Notes: generated from the letters alone by a model not told the origin. A stretch of DNA of 64,000 nucleotides from JALOLG01 sp963722415 (GCA_963722415.1 CAVRNI010000046.1:1-64000); one strand, 5' to 3'; shown: positions 18,943 through 28,244, counted from the stretch's first letter. Numbers and translations: made by a program.

Positions 18943-19999
18943 AGAGGTCCTCTCGATCGGAGTGGGCCATCACCCGGGCGTGAACGAACTCGAGCTTGGT
19001 GACGACCGTCGGACTCAACGTGAACGGGTAGGGACGGGATGATCCGAGCCCGTCGGCGATGGCGTTGATCGTCTCGGCCACCGGCAGCCAACGCTCCAGG
19101 ATCGCGGCGAAGGAGCGGTCGTCGGCGACCCGCAGTGGTGTCGCCGTGCCGGCCCCGTCCGGGCGGCCGCCGGCGTGCAGTCCGTGGCTGTCGGCGGTCT
19201 GGAGGCCGTCGCGTGTGTGCAGGTAATGGGCAAAGGTCTCGGCCCAGTCCTCGAGCGGGTGAGACGCCGCGTAGGCCGTGACGAAACGGCTGAGATCAGG
19301 TTCGCCGGCGGTCGTCCGGGCACCTCGATAGTGCTCGTCGAGCGCCGCTGAGTAGTCGGCGCGCTCGTCACCGAACAACGAACGGAAACCGTCGATCTCA
19401 TCGCTGGCGCTGACGAGGTGGGCGAAGTAGTAGTGCCCGACCTCGTGGCGCAGGTGCCCGATGAGGGTTCGGAACGGCTCGCCGAGTTGGCGGCGGAGCT
19501 CGTCGCGGTGTCGTTCGTCGGCCTCGCTCAGATCGAGTGTGATGAGGCCCCGATCGTGCCCGGTGACGGCGGATGCGCCGGGCACATGGACGAGGTCGAA
19601 CGCCAATCCCTGCGGCGTCGCCGACGAACGGGGTTGGATCGGCAGGCCCAGCTCGCCGAGTTGGAACACGAGCCGCCGCTTGGCGGCCTCGGCCGCCGAC
19701 CACGCGACGACCGCGGCCGGATCGGACTCGTCCGGGCGGCCCCGTGTCAGCCGGCACGACAGGCACCACACGTCATCGCCGTCAGCGGGGAGCATCCAGT
19801 TGCACCCCCACGACGCGTTGAGGCAGCGCCAGTGCGCCCGCGCGTCGCCCTCGACGGTGTAGCGGGCGGGGCCCTCGTCGACGAGCACGACGACGTCGCG
19901 TCGTTCTGGCACGTAGCCGACCACGCTGTCGCAGTTCGGACACGCCATCGACTCGAACGGGAGCTCGTGACGGCACGTCGAGCAGATGAAGACCCGCAC
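18929..19999 (-). CDS. putative zinc metallopeptidase with N-terminal zinc ribbon (DUF2248 family)
   Basis: A 356-residue protein. The N terminus carries zinc-ribbon cysteines (CSTCRHELPF, ACPNCDS, then RCLNASWGCNW and WCLSCRLT). The centre holds HEVGHYYF, an HExxH zincin motif, and downstream acidic residues in DERADYSAAL and DWAETFAHYLHT supply the probable third ligand. This is the layout of the putative zinc-binding metallopeptidase family (DUF2248). Substrate unknown; no signal peptide is seen, so it is probably cytoplasmic. It may be transcribed with the flanking small genes. Confidence 0.8.
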   Translation of the reverse strand: MRVFICSTCRHELPFESMACPNCDSVVGYVPERRDVVVLVDEGPARYTVEGDARAHWRCLNASWGCNWMLPADGDDVWCLSCRLTRGRPDESDPAAVVAWSAAEAAKRRLVFQLGELGLPIQPRSSATPQGLAFDLVHVPGASAVTGHDRGLITLDLSEADERHRDELRRQLGEPFRTLIGHLRHEVGHYYFAHLVSASDEIDGFRSLFGDERADYSAALDEHYRGARTTAGEPDLSRFVTAYAASHPLEDWAETFAHYLHTRDGLQTADSHGLHAGGRPDGAGTATPLRVADDRSFAAILERWLPVAETINAIADGLGSSRPYPFTLSPTVVTKLEFVHARVMAHSDREDLYAAH

Positions 20000-20005
20000 C
20001 CCGCG

Positions 20006-20299
20006 TCAGTCCTGGGCGGGGCCGGGCGCGCCGTGGGCAGCGAGAAACCGTTTGCCCTGCACGGTGACCTCGAGCTCGGCGTAGTACGGCGCCGGCTTGG
20101 CGCCGCCGCGTGCTCCCCAGATGAACTTGCGTTCCTTCGCCTCGGCGAGGCACGCGGCGACGTCCTCGAGCGACCAACGAAGCGACTTCGAGAGGGTCGA
20201 GTTGTCGGCCAGCTTGTCGGCCTCGTCGCCCGCCTGGATCGCGGCGAGAACCCGCGCCAAGCGCTCGTCACCCGATGTGGACACCTCGGACGGTGTCAT
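20006..20299 (-). CDS. conserved hypothetical protein (97 aa)
   Basis: A small soluble protein whose middle (SKSLRWSLEDVAACLAEAKERKFIWG) looks like a winged-helix recognition part, followed by a beta-hairpin-like YYAELEVTVQGKRFL. That is reminiscent of small winged-helix DNA-binding or PadR-like folds, but no family is recognised. Its ATG overlaps the desaturase stop (ATGA), so it is coupled to that gene. Confidence 0.6.
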   Translation of the reverse strand: MTPSEVSTSGDERLARVLAAIQAGDEADKLADNSTLSKSLRWSLEDVAACLAEAKERKFIWGARGGAKPAPYYAELEVTVQGKRFLAAHGAPGPAQD

Positions 20300-21471
20300 G
20301 GGCTCGCCACGACGACGTCAGGTCGTCCCATCGCCCGCAGCCAACGGCCGTGCGAACGGAGGGCTGCCCACACCCCGGGATGACGCCGGTAGGTCACTCC
20401 CGTCTCGTCGCAGGCGCGGAGGAACCGGGCGGCGACGATGGGATACACCGTGTGGGGAAGTCGCGGGGCCAGATGGTGTTCGATCTGATGGTCGAGCCCG
20501 CCGACCAGCCAGCGGAAGGCGTGACCCAGGACCGGAACCGGCGAGGCGATGTCGACGGTCGTGCGGAGCTGGTGGGCGAAGAAGTCGGGGCCACGTCGTG
20601 GTGCCAACTCATCGTCGAACTCGGCGATGTCGACGCAGTGCGCGAGCTGGAACGTCACCGCCAACACGAACCCGACCAGCCAGGAGCTCACCAGATAGAA
20701 CCCGAGCACGCCCCACCATGGATTCGTCAAGAGTGGGATCACGACGGCCCAGCCTAGGTGCAGGAACTTCCCGGCAAGCACGCGGGCGACGACTGTTGGT
20801 CCTGGCCTGGTGCGCAGCGCCTTGGGACCGATGCGCGCCGCGGCGAGTGTGCGGAAGTCGCCGAAGACGAAGTTCTTCAATGCGAAGAACCCGTACAGGA
20901 ACCACAGGTACACGTGCTGCCACCGGTGCCACGGACGCAATGGCTGCATCGGCGCCAAGCGGGCGAACGGGGCCTGCGAGATGTCGCTGTCGACACCTTC
21001 GACGTTGGGATTGCCGTGGTGGAGCGTGTTGTGCTTGAAGCGCCACAGCCACGAACTGCCGCCGAGCGCGTCGAGGCTGTAGCCGGCGACGTGGTTGAGC
21101 CACGCATGGCGCGAGAACGAACCGTGGTTCCCGTCGTGCATGACGCCGGTCGCCAGGGCGACGAGGCCGACCACGAGGGATGCGCCGCCGATGAGGCGCA
21201 GTGGCCAACCGACCTCGGACAGCACGACGGCCCAGTAACTGCCGGCGAGGATGAGCGCGATCAGGATCGACTTGCCGTGGAGCCGACGCCGGGCGCGGAG
21301 CACCTCAGCGGCCGTGGGCAGCACGGAGCGCCACGACGACGCGATGACACGTCCGTCGTCGGCCGGATTGTCGACGACCGTGCCGTTGTCGGTGCGGCTG
21401 CCGGTTCCGGATGTGGGCTGGTCGATCGTCGTTGTCTGCGAACGTTCGTCAGATACGACGATCTGCGGCAT
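20296..21471 (-). CDS. membrane fatty-acid desaturase
   Basis: A 391-residue integral desaturase of the FA_desaturase family, introducing a double bond into acyl chains with a di-iron centre. All three histidine boxes are visible: HDGNH (after the first helices), HNTLHHGN, and HQIEHH near the C terminus (IEHHLAPRLPH). Helices flank them. ATG 21471 is chosen over the longer frame because GGAGG lies five bases upstream. An electron donor such as ferredoxin is required but is not encoded nearby. Confidence 0.9.
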   Translation of the reverse strand: MPQIVVSDERSQTTTIDQPTSGTGSRTDNGTVVDNPADDGRVIASSWRSVLPTAAEVLRARRRLHGKSILIALILAGSYWAVVLSEVGWPLRLIGGASLVVGLVALATGVMHDGNHGSFSRHAWLNHVAGYSLDALGGSSWLWRFKHNTLHHGNPNVEGVDSDISQAPFARLAPMQPLRPWHRWQHVYLWFLYGFFALKNFVFGDFRTLAAARIGPKALRTRPGPTVVARVLAGKFLHLGWAVVIPLLTNPWWGVLGFYLVSSWLVGFVLAVTFQLAHCVDIAEFDDELAPRRGPDFFAHQLRTTVDIASPVPVLGHAFRWLVGGLDHQIEHHLAPRLPHTVYPIVAARFLRACDETGVTYRRHPGVWAALRSHGRWLRAMGRPDVVVASP

Positions 21472-21662
21472 GGCACCTCCTGCGCTGAGCCCAGCGGAGA
21501 GGAATACCCCGTTCGGGGGCGGTCGAACCGCCAAATCCACGTTATCTGCGGATCTGATCGTCAGGTCGTCGTCAAGGTCGGGCCGCCACCCGCCGATACA
21601 ACGACCAAGCAGGTGCGACGAGGTCGACGTCCGGGCACTGATCCAGTCGGAGGTGTGTCGCG

Positions 21663-24600
21663 ATGTCGAGGAGGATCACAATCGGAGTGCTCTCGCCGAT
21701 GACCGGCGGGTCCTACTACGGCAAGATCCTCGCCGGCATCACCCGTGAGGTCGCAGCTGTCGGGGGCCGTGTCGTCCTCGTCCAGACGCTGCAGGCCGGG
21801 CTCCGCAGCGACGAGGTCGTCGGCGCGCCCGATTTCGTCACGCCGACCGCGTGGGAGCACATCGATGGTGTGATCTCGATCGCGACGGCGACGCAACGCA
21901 ACTATCTCGAACGACTCCAGGCCGCCGGCAAGGCCGTCGCCCTCGCCAGCGACGTGATCGAGGGATTCGGCGCGCCGTCGGCGACGCCGGACAACTCCAC
22001 CGGCGTCGTCGCGACCGTCGACCACCTGGTCTGGCACGGTCACACAGCGATCGGCTTCGGCGCCAACCTGGTCCAACCCGACATGCGGGCCCGGTACGAG
22101 GCCTACCAGGGCGCGCTCGCGGCGCACGGGATCGAGCCCAACCCGAAGTGGTTCTTCAGCGCCTTCGACAACGGCGAGGACGGAGGTCGCGACGTCGCAC
22201 GCCAACTCGTCGCGGGTGGCACTCCCATCACCGCACTCGTGCTTGCAACGGATCGCAACGCGATCGGCTGCATGGCGCAACTCGCCGAGCTCGGCGTCGA
22301 CGTTCCTGGCGATGTGGCGGTCGTGGGATTCGACGGGCTGGAGGACGGCACCTACACCGAGCCCACGCTCTCGACCGTGCGCCAACCGTACGACGAGATC
22401 GGTGCGGCGGCCGCACGGGTGGTGCTGGCGCAGCTACGTGGCGACGACGTCGAGTTCCGCGTCCACCTGTCGCCGTCGGAGTTCGTCCCCCGCGGATCAT
22501 GCGGATGCCCTGGTGAGGACGGCGCGACGGCGCCCGACGGTGGCGCCGGGTTCTGGCGCGACGAGGCACGGATGCGTTTCGAGCGGGCGACGCGTCGCGA
22601 GAACTCGATGCGCGAGCAGTACGAGATCGGTATCCAACTCCTCGACCACGAGCGAGCCGACCCGAGAAGCCTCGAATGGCTCGCCGCGACCGACGTCCGC
22701 GGGGCGTGCCTGGCGCTGTGGGACGGCGACCCCTCGACTGGACGTCTGCGGATCGTCGGTGCGTACGACCCCGACAACGCCCTGTCGAGCGTGGTCGGCA
22801 CGACGTGCGGCGTCGAACAGTTCCCGCCGGCGAGCCTCATCGAGCTGGCCGAGCCGGAGGCGAACGAGGTGACGATCGTCGTGCCCGTGAACGCGCGCGG
22901 CCTCGACTTCGGTCTGCTCGCCGTGACCGGTGAGGTCGACGCGTTGTCGGCCAACGGGCGCGAGACGCACAACCAATGGGCCGCGCTGCTGACCGCTGCG
23001 CTCGAGCAACAGACCTTGCTCGAGAGCGTGCGGACGAGCGAGAAGCGCTACAGCCTGTGGGCGGTCGCGACGCAGGACGGTCTGTGGGACTGGGATCTCA
23101 CGACCGACACGATCTACTACTCCGGGCGGTCGATGGAGATGCTCGGCCACGAGTACCGGGGAGCCACGGCCGGACCATCGGTGTGGTTCGACTCCGTTCA
23201 TCCCGACGATCTGGCGCGTCTGCGCGACGTGCTGGGCGCGGCAGTGACCGGGAAGCCGTTGCCGATCGGGATCGAGCACCGGCTCCGCGGCGCGGACGGT
23301 GTGTATCACCACGTCTCGTGCCGAGCTCTGCCGATCGGTCCACCGGAGGGTCCGGCGGCGCGCATCGTCGGCTCGATCCACGACATCGAGCCGCGCAAAC
23401 AGATGGAGGAGCTGCTGCGCCAGGGCGCGCTGTACGACGAGGTGACGGGACTGCCCAATCGCAAGCTGTTCCTGGAGCGGCTGAGCCTGACCATCGCCCA
23501 GGCCCGCCAGTCGCCCGAGTTGCGCTACGCCGTGGTGTTCCTCGACCTCGACGGCTTCAAGCTCGTCAACGACTCGCTCGGTCACAACGTGGGAGATCGC
23601 TTCCTGGCCACGATCGGCGAGCGGTTGCGCGCCGGGCTGCGTGAGACCGATGTCGCGGCACGGTTCGGCGGTGACGAGTTCGCGGTGCTGCTCCATGGCA
23701 TCGAACCGAGCGCCGTCGGGCCGATCGTGGAGCGGATGCAGTCGAGGATCGCGGCGCCGATCGAGCTCGACGGGCATGAGGTCGCGGCGACGGCCAGTGT
23801 CGGCATCGCGATCAGCGGCCGCACCCATTCGAATGCCGAGGACGTGTTGCGCGATGCCGACATCGCGATGTACCACGCCAAGTCGCGCCGCCGCGGTTCG
23901 AGTGCCGTGTTCGACACCGCCATGCACGCCGGGGTGGTGACCCGTCTCGGGTTGCAGACGGAGCTCCGCTCGGCGATGGAACGCGAGCAGTTCGAGGTGC
24001 ACTACCAACCGATCGTCGATCTCGACAACGAACGCACGGATCACTTCGAGGCGCTCGTGCGCTGGCGTCATCCCGAGCTCGGACTCGTGCCGCCCCTCGA
24101 CTTCCTGCCCGCCATGGACGAGACCGGCCTGATGGTGAAGCTCGAGCGCTGGATCGTCGACGAGGTGTGCCGTCAGATCGCGCACTGGCAGGTGACCTAC
24201 GACGGCGTCGTGAACGTGAGCGTCAACGTGTCACACCGTCTGTTCTGGGACAGCAGCCTGCTGCCGCACATCCTCGACTGCCTCGATCGTCATGGGCTCA
24301 CGCCCGCCAACCTGACGCTCGAGATCACCGCCGGCGTGATCGTGCGCAATCCGGATGTGGCCCGCGTCGTCATCGAGGAGCTCCACGCGGCCGGGATCGG
24401 CCTGCAGATCGACAACTTCGGCACTGGCATGTCGTCACTGCACGCATTGCACCGCTTCCCGATCCACGGGTTGAAGATCGATCGCTCGTTCACCCGTGAG
24501 CTCGACGTCGATCCGCGAACCACCGAGCTCGTGCGCATCATCATCGCCATGGCTCGGGCGCTCGGTGTCGACGTCGTCGCCGAGGGCGTCGAGAACGAGG

Positions 24601-24758
24601 CGCAGCTGGCGCTGCTGCGCGAGATGGGTTGTCACACCGCGCAGGGCTTCTGGTTCACCCCCGCGGTCGATGGCGATGCGGCGGCGCAGTTGCTCGGCCA
24701 CGCGATCCCAATCGGCGATCGCGTCGCGATGGAACCGGGCGTCGGCGCGGGCGACTGA
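21663..24758 (+). CDS. diguanylate cyclase/phosphodiesterase with LacI-type sensor and PAS domain
   Basis: A 1031-residue cytoplasmic protein. Residues 1-285 resemble the sugar-binding part of LacI/PurR regulators (GVLSPMTGGSYYGKIL, VPGDVAVVGFDG, TEPTLSTVRQP), ending in a Cys-rich SCGCPGED. A GAF-like stretch follows, then a PAS domain (about 460-585, QDGLWDWD...YYSGRSMEMLG), a GGDEF domain with intact FGGDEF at 668, and an EAL domain with EAL at 796, KIDRSF and EGVE. The EAL motif DDFGTG reads DNFGTG at 917, so phosphodiesterase metal binding may be altered. GGAGG precedes the ATG. It controls c-di-GMP in response to an unknown ligand. Confidence 0.9.
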   Translation: MSRRITIGVLSPMTGGSYYGKILAGITREVAAVGGRVVLVQTLQAGLRSDEVVGAPDFVTPTAWEHIDGVISIATATQRNYLERLQAAGKAVALASDVIEGFGAPSATPDNSTGVVATVDHLVWHGHTAIGFGANLVQPDMRARYEAYQGALAAHGIEPNPKWFFSAFDNGEDGGRDVARQLVAGGTPITALVLATDRNAIGCMAQLAELGVDVPGDVAVVGFDGLEDGTYTEPTLSTVRQPYDEIGAAAARVVLAQLRGDDVEFRVHLSPSEFVPRGSCGCPGEDGATAPDGGAGFWRDEARMRFERATRRENSMREQYEIGIQLLDHERADPRSLEWLAATDVRGACLALWDGDPSTGRLRIVGAYDPDNALSSVVGTTCGVEQFPPASLIELAEPEANEVTIVVPVNARGLDFGLLAVTGEVDALSANGRETHNQWAALLTAALEQQTLLESVRTSEKRYSLWAVATQDGLWDWDLTTDTIYYSGRSMEMLGHEYRGATAGPSVWFDSVHPDDLARLRDVLGAAVTGKPLPIGIEHRLRGADGVYHHVSCRALPIGPPEGPAARIVGSIHDIEPRKQMEELLRQGALYDEVTGLPNRKLFLERLSLTIAQARQSPELRYAVVFLDLDGFKLVNDSLGHNVGDRFLATIGERLRAGLRETDVAARFGGDEFAVLLHGIEPSAVGPIVERMQSRIAAPIELDGHEVAATASVGIAISGRTHSNAEDVLRDADIAMYHAKSRRRGSSAVFDTAMHAGVVTRLGLQTELRSAMEREQFEVHYQPIVDLDNERTDHFEALVRWRHPELGLVPPLDFLPAMDETGLMVKLERWIVDEVCRQIAHWQVTYDGVVNVSVNVSHRLFWDSSLLPHILDCLDRHGLTPANLTLEITAGVIVRNPDVARVVIEELHAAGIGLQIDNFGTGMSSLHALHRFPIHGLKIDRSFTRELDVDPRTTELVRIIIAMARALGVDVVAEGVENEAQLALLREMGCHTAQGFWFTPAVDGDAAAQLLGHAIPIGDRVAMEPGVGAGD

Positions 24759-24780
24759 GTCGAAATCCTGTTGTCGCGGC

Positions 24781-25113
24781 TCAGCGCGAGCAGGACACGC
24801 ACGTCTCGGCGTCGGGAATCGCTTCCAGTCGCTCGGGGTCGATCGCCGCACCGCAACGCGAGCACTGGCCGTACGTGCCGTCCTCGAAGCGCGCCAACGC
24901 CCGCTCGGCCGCGGCCGCGGTGACGCGGGCGGCCTCCAACAGCCGGCGGGTCGAGTCGCGATCTTCGAGGATCACACCGGGGTCGGCGAGCAACTCGGCG
25001 TACTCCGCCTCGAGTCGGGTGAGGTTCGCCAGCGCGTGGTCGAGCTCGGCCCGCAGGGTCGCGTCGGTCGGAGCCAGCGCCGCGGCGGAACGGTCTGACG
25101 GTTCGTTCGACAT
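24781..25113 (-). CDS. TraR/DksA-type zinc-finger protein
   Basis: A 110-residue protein: an N-terminal coiled-coil region (LRAELDHALANLTRLEAEYAELL) and a C-terminal four-cysteine zinc finger, CSRCGAAIDPERLEAIPDAETCVSC. YGQCSRCG...TCVSC is the signature of the DksA/TraR finger. Such proteins act in the RNA polymerase secondary channel or as related regulators; a direct role here is inferred. It converges with the diguanylate cyclase gene. Confidence 0.85.
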   Translation of the reverse strand: MSNEPSDRSAAALAPTDATLRAELDHALANLTRLEAEYAELLADPGVILEDRDSTRRLLEAARVTAAAAERALARFEDGTYGQCSRCGAAIDPERLEAIPDAETCVSCSR

Positions 25114-25223
25114 GGTTGAACAACCCTACTGCCGGGCGCGGAGACCGCCGACCAGTTGCCCGCGACCGACCGGTGCGAAGATGTGCGTCGACGATCGGTC
25201 GACGATCTGGCAAGGAGGCTTCG

Positions 25224-25640
25224 ATGACACCGCTGTACACGGCGACCGCACACGCCACCGGCGACGGGCGCAACGGACACACCCGCTCCGACGACGGCAT
25301 CCTCGATCTCGACGTGCGCATCCCGAAGGAGATGGGTGGAGCGGGTGGCGCCACCAATCCCGAGCAGCTGTTCGCGGCCGGCTACGCGGCCTGCTTCCAT
25401 TCTGCGCTCAAGTTCGTCGCCGGGCAGGAGAAGGTCGACGTCACCGACACCGAAGTCTCGGCATCGGTCGGCATCGGCTCGCTTCCGAGCGGCGGGTTCG
25501 GGCTGGCGGTCGAGCTCGATGTCCACGCGCCGAACCTCGACCGGGAGACGGCGGAGGCGCTGGTCGAAAAGGCGCACCAGGTGTGCCCGTACTCGAACGC
25601 GACACGCGGCAACATCGAGGTGAAGCTCACCGTCGTGTGA
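25224..25640 (+). CDS. organic hydroperoxide resistance protein, Ohr/OsmC family
   Basis: A 138-residue OsmC-fold protein. The two redox cysteines of Ohr are present: YAACFHSAL (first, peroxidatic) and HQVCPYSNATRGN (second). LYTATAHATGDGRNG and LDLDVRIPKEMGG are also typical of Ohr rather than OsmC. It reduces organic hydroperoxides using lipoylated partners (family knowledge). ATG 25224 follows AAGGAGG, five bases upstream. A MarR-type OhrR is not adjacent. Confidence 0.9.
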   Translation: MTPLYTATAHATGDGRNGHTRSDDGILDLDVRIPKEMGGAGGATNPEQLFAAGYAACFHSALKFVAGQEKVDVTDTEVSASVGIGSLPSGGFGLAVELDVHAPNLDRETAEALVEKAHQVCPYSNATRGNIEVKLTVV

Positions 25641-25672
25641 CGCCTGGCCTGACGTCGCGGCGGAATGTCGAC

Positions 25673-25702
25673 TTGACAGGTCAGGATTCGGGTCGAAATA
25701 CT
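25673..25702 (+). promoter_or_regulatory. sigma-70-type promoter for the ABC ATPase gene
   Basis: TTGACA at 25673-25678, an 18-base spacer, then AATACT at 25697-25702. The -35 is a perfect consensus and the -10 differs at one position. Expected transcription start is about 25708, giving a leader of some 25 bases to the first GTG. Confidence 0.6.
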
Positions 25703-25732
25703 GTTTGACATGGCTGTGTCGCCGCGCCCGGT

Positions 25733-26542
25733 GTGGAGACGGTCTCAGTGGCCGGTGCGCTGACGCCATCACACGAACGTGGGCGACTTGGGCAGGCGGG
25801 CACCGACGACCGGGCGGGCGTCAGGTTCCGCGGCGTGTCCAAGGTGTTCCGCGACGGCACCCGAGCAGTCGACGACGTCAGCTTCGACGTCGTCGCGGGT
25901 GAGCTGGTCGCCGTCGTCGGCCCGTCCGGTTGCGGCAAGTCGACGTTGCTGCGCATCGCCGCCGGTCTGACGGACGCCACGGCCGGGGTCGCCGATACCG
26001 GCACCGCCGAGGTCGGATTCGTGTTCCAGGATCCGACGCTGTTGCCGTGGCGCACGGTGCAGGCCAACGTCGAGCTGCCCGCCCAGGTGCGGCGGCTCCC
26101 GGCCGACGAGCGCAGTCGCCGCGCCGCGGCGGCGATCGAGCTGACCGGCCTGACCGGGTTCGAGCACCACCGCCCACGGGCGCTCTCCGGAGGGATGCGG
26201 ATGCGGGTGTCGCTCGCCAGGGCGTTGACGCTGCAGCCACAGGTGTTCCTGTTCGACGAGCCATTCGGAGCGCTCGACGAGATCACGCGACAACGACTCA
26301 ACGACGAGCTCCAGCAACTGTTCGTGCACGAGCGGTTCGCCGGTGTGTTCGTCACCCACTCGGTGGTGGAGGCCGTGTACCTCGCCAGCCGCGTGATCGT
26401 GATGTCGCCACGTCCCGGCCGCGTCGTGTCGGAGACCGCGGTCCCGTTCGCGTACCCACGCGTCCCGGAACTGCGCTTCGATCCCGACTTCGCCACCATC
26501 GCGGCTGCGGTCTCCGACGACCTCCGCCGGGAGGTGACGTGA
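25733..26542 (+). CDS. ABC transporter ATP-binding protein (nitrate/sulfonate/taurine type)
   Basis: A 269-residue ATPase: Walker A GPSGCGKST, Q-loop FVFQDPTLLPWR, signature LSGGMRMR, Walker B VFLFDEPFGALD, and H-loop VTHSVVEAVYLA. LLPWRTVxxNVELP and the FGALDExTR sequence are typical of the SsuB/TauB/NrtD class of importers. Start is GTG 25733 or 25748. The stop overlaps the start of a 52-residue reading frame that looks like the beginning of the missing permease. No substrate-binding protein is nearby, so the ATPase is an orphan as seen here. Confidence 0.87.
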   Translation: METVSVAGALTPSHERGRLGQAGTDDRAGVRFRGVSKVFRDGTRAVDDVSFDVVAGELVAVVGPSGCGKSTLLRIAAGLTDATAGVADTGTAEVGFVFQDPTLLPWRTVQANVELPAQVRRLPADERSRRAAAAIELTGLTGFEHHRPRALSGGMRMRVSLARALTLQPQVFLFDEPFGALDEITRQRLNDELQQLFVHERFAGVFVTHSVVEAVYLASRVIVMSPRPGRVVSETAVPFAYPRVPELRFDPDFATIAAAVSDDLRREVT

Positions 26543-26697
26543 CGGTCACGACACCCGCCCCACAGCGACCGCAGCGGCCCGACGAACCGGTCGCGCCGGA
26601 GCCAGGCATCGACGACGATCCGGCCGGGGCGACGACTGGCGACGTCCTCGGCCGGGCCCGTCGCCACGTCGCCGAGACGCCGTCTCGGCCGGCCTGA
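26539..26697 (+). pseudogene. truncated ABC permease remnant
   Basis: A 52-residue frame beginning GTG with a 4-base overlap on the ATPase stop. It encodes a Pro/Glu/Asp-rich start (TVTTPAPQRPQRPDEP) and then GRARRHVAETPSRPA before a stop. Importers of the SsuC/TauC type in related genomes have such variable cytoplasmic N termini directly before the first membrane helix. Here no helix follows, and an unrelated gene starts 47 bases later. The permease and substrate-binding protein were probably lost by deletion. Inference from position and composition. Confidence 0.45.
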
Positions 26698-26743
26698 TCG
26701 ATGCGCCTGAATATCGTTGTCTGTGAACGTGAAAGGACCGCCC

Positions 26744-27313
26744 ATGCCATGGATCGAGATCGTCCAGCCCGACGCCGCCACGGGACCGCTCAAGGACGCC
26801 TACGACTGGCAGGCGTCGCGCCTCGGCGCGCCGAGTGAGTTCACGATGCTCGGCAGCCTGGTGCCCGAGCTCGTGCGGATCCGGCTCGAGCTGTACAAGG
26901 CGAGCGAGGGGATCGAGTCGGCGCTCACACCGCGGCAACGCAACATCGTCGGGCACGTCGTGTCGGTGCTGAACCGCACGGCGTACTGCGCCTCGCAGAC
27001 GCGCGCCAAGCTCGGCGAGCTCGGCATCGATCCCGACGAGCTGGCGGCGATCGAGTCGGGGCGCTACGACGAGCTGCCGGCAGTCGACGCCGCGATCGCC
27101 CGCTACGCGGCGGCGCTCACCACCGATCCGGCGGCGATCGACGAGGACCTGGTCACGGCGATGCGCGACGCGGGCCTGGGCGACGTCGAGATCCTCCACG
27201 TCAACAACCAGACGGCGCACCTCAACTACACGAACCGGGTCGCGCTCGGGCTCGGCCTGCTCCACGAGATCGACACCACGACGTACGACTCGTTCGCCGC
27301 CGTGCCGCAATGA
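26744..27313 (+). CDS. carboxymuconolactone decarboxylase/AhpD-like protein
   Basis: A 189-residue all-helical protein of the AhpD/CMD superfamily. LTPRQRNIVGHVVSVLNRTAYCASQTRAKLGELG matches the family core in two parts. The usual CxxC is replaced by CASQ, so only the first cysteine is present and a disulfide-based peroxidase cycle is not expected. The ATG at 26744 follows AAAGGA about eight bases upstream. The gene overlaps the next by ATGA. Confidence 0.78.
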   Translation: MPWIEIVQPDAATGPLKDAYDWQASRLGAPSEFTMLGSLVPELVRIRLELYKASEGIESALTPRQRNIVGHVVSVLNRTAYCASQTRAKLGELGIDPDELAAIESGRYDELPAVDAAIARYAAALTTDPAAIDEDLVTAMRDAGLGDVEILHVNNQTAHLNYTNRVALGLGLLHEIDTTTYDSFAAVPQ

Positions 27314-28230
27314 GCGCAGAATCGGGATCGGACGTCGCATCACGGGTGCGGATCGGCATCTCGCCGTTCGCGACCACGCGAGCTGGCGCGGTCCGCGTCG
27401 TGTCGACCGCGGTCGATGGTGGCATCGACACGTTGTGGCTCGGTGATGGCTTGCTGGAAGTCCCCGACTTCCCGCGTTGGTCCGGCGCGCTGGAGCCGTT
27501 CGTCGAGTTGGCATGGCTCGGGGCACCCCACCCGGGTGTCCGGCTCGGGGTCGCGGCCGCGGTGCTGCCGTTGCGCGATCCGTTGTGGCTGGCCAAGCAG
27601 GCGGCGTCCCTCGCTCACGTCTCAGGCGGCGACGTGGTGCTCGGCGTGGCGCCCGGATACTGGGAGCGCGAGTTCGCGTTCAGAGGTCTCGACTTTGCGG
27701 CGCGTGGCGCCCGCTTCGAAGATGAGCTCGGCGCGCTGCGGGCGGCGCTCGACGGCACCGAGCACCACGGTGAGGTGCGAAACGTTCCAGGTGACGCCCG
27801 CGTGTCTCCGATCGCGCCACCCGGCTCGGTGTCGGTGTGGCTGGCCGGCGAGCGGGCGACGTTCGAACGAGCACTCCGCCACGGCCTGCCCTTCCAGGCG
27901 TCGCGAACGCCACCGGACCGGCTCGCACCGCTCGCGCATGAGTGGTTCGACCGCGGCGGCGGGTTGCTCGCCGCCCGGGTCCGGGTCTCCGTCACCGCCG
28001 AGACGATCGGGGGAGGGGCGGTCGAATGGGACGCGATCCGGGGCGACGGTGAGCACATCGCCGAGCAGCTGTCGGCGTTCGCCGATCTCGGCGTGACCGA
28101 CATCTCACTCGTGCCAGGCCAGGACGACGAGTCATCGCTGCGGACCGTCGAGACGTTGGTCGGCACCTCGCTCCCGGCGCTGCGCTCGGATCGACGGTTC
28201 GGGAGCTTGCCGGCCTCGACGATGCCGTGA
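27310..28230 (+). CDS. LLM-class flavin/F420-dependent oxidoreductase
   Basis: A 306-residue luciferase-like TIM-barrel protein: IGISPFATT at the first strand, GIDTLWLGDGLLE, VRLGVAAAVLPLRDP, then SGGDVVLGVAPGYWEREF and a late FADLGVTDISLVPG helix-strand pair. It is translated together with the preceding AhpD-like protein (ATGA overlap). Cofactor and substrate are inferred only from the superfamily. Confidence 0.8.
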   Translation: MSAESGSDVASRVRIGISPFATTRAGAVRVVSTAVDGGIDTLWLGDGLLEVPDFPRWSGALEPFVELAWLGAPHPGVRLGVAAAVLPLRDPLWLAKQAASLAHVSGGDVVLGVAPGYWEREFAFRGLDFAARGARFEDELGALRAALDGTEHHGEVRNVPGDARVSPIAPPGSVSVWLAGERATFERALRHGLPFQASRTPPDRLAPLAHEWFDRGGGLLAARVRVSVTAETIGGGAVEWDAIRGDGEHIAEQLSAFADLGVTDISLVPGQDDESSLRTVETLVGTSLPALRSDRRFGSLPASTMP

Positions 28231-28244
28231 CGCACCGTCGCTCT

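Noticed and set aside
22497..24185. 562-residue minus-strand frame opposite the diguanylate cyclase
   Set aside because: No family-like segments; the plus strand carries intact GGDEF and EAL motifs.
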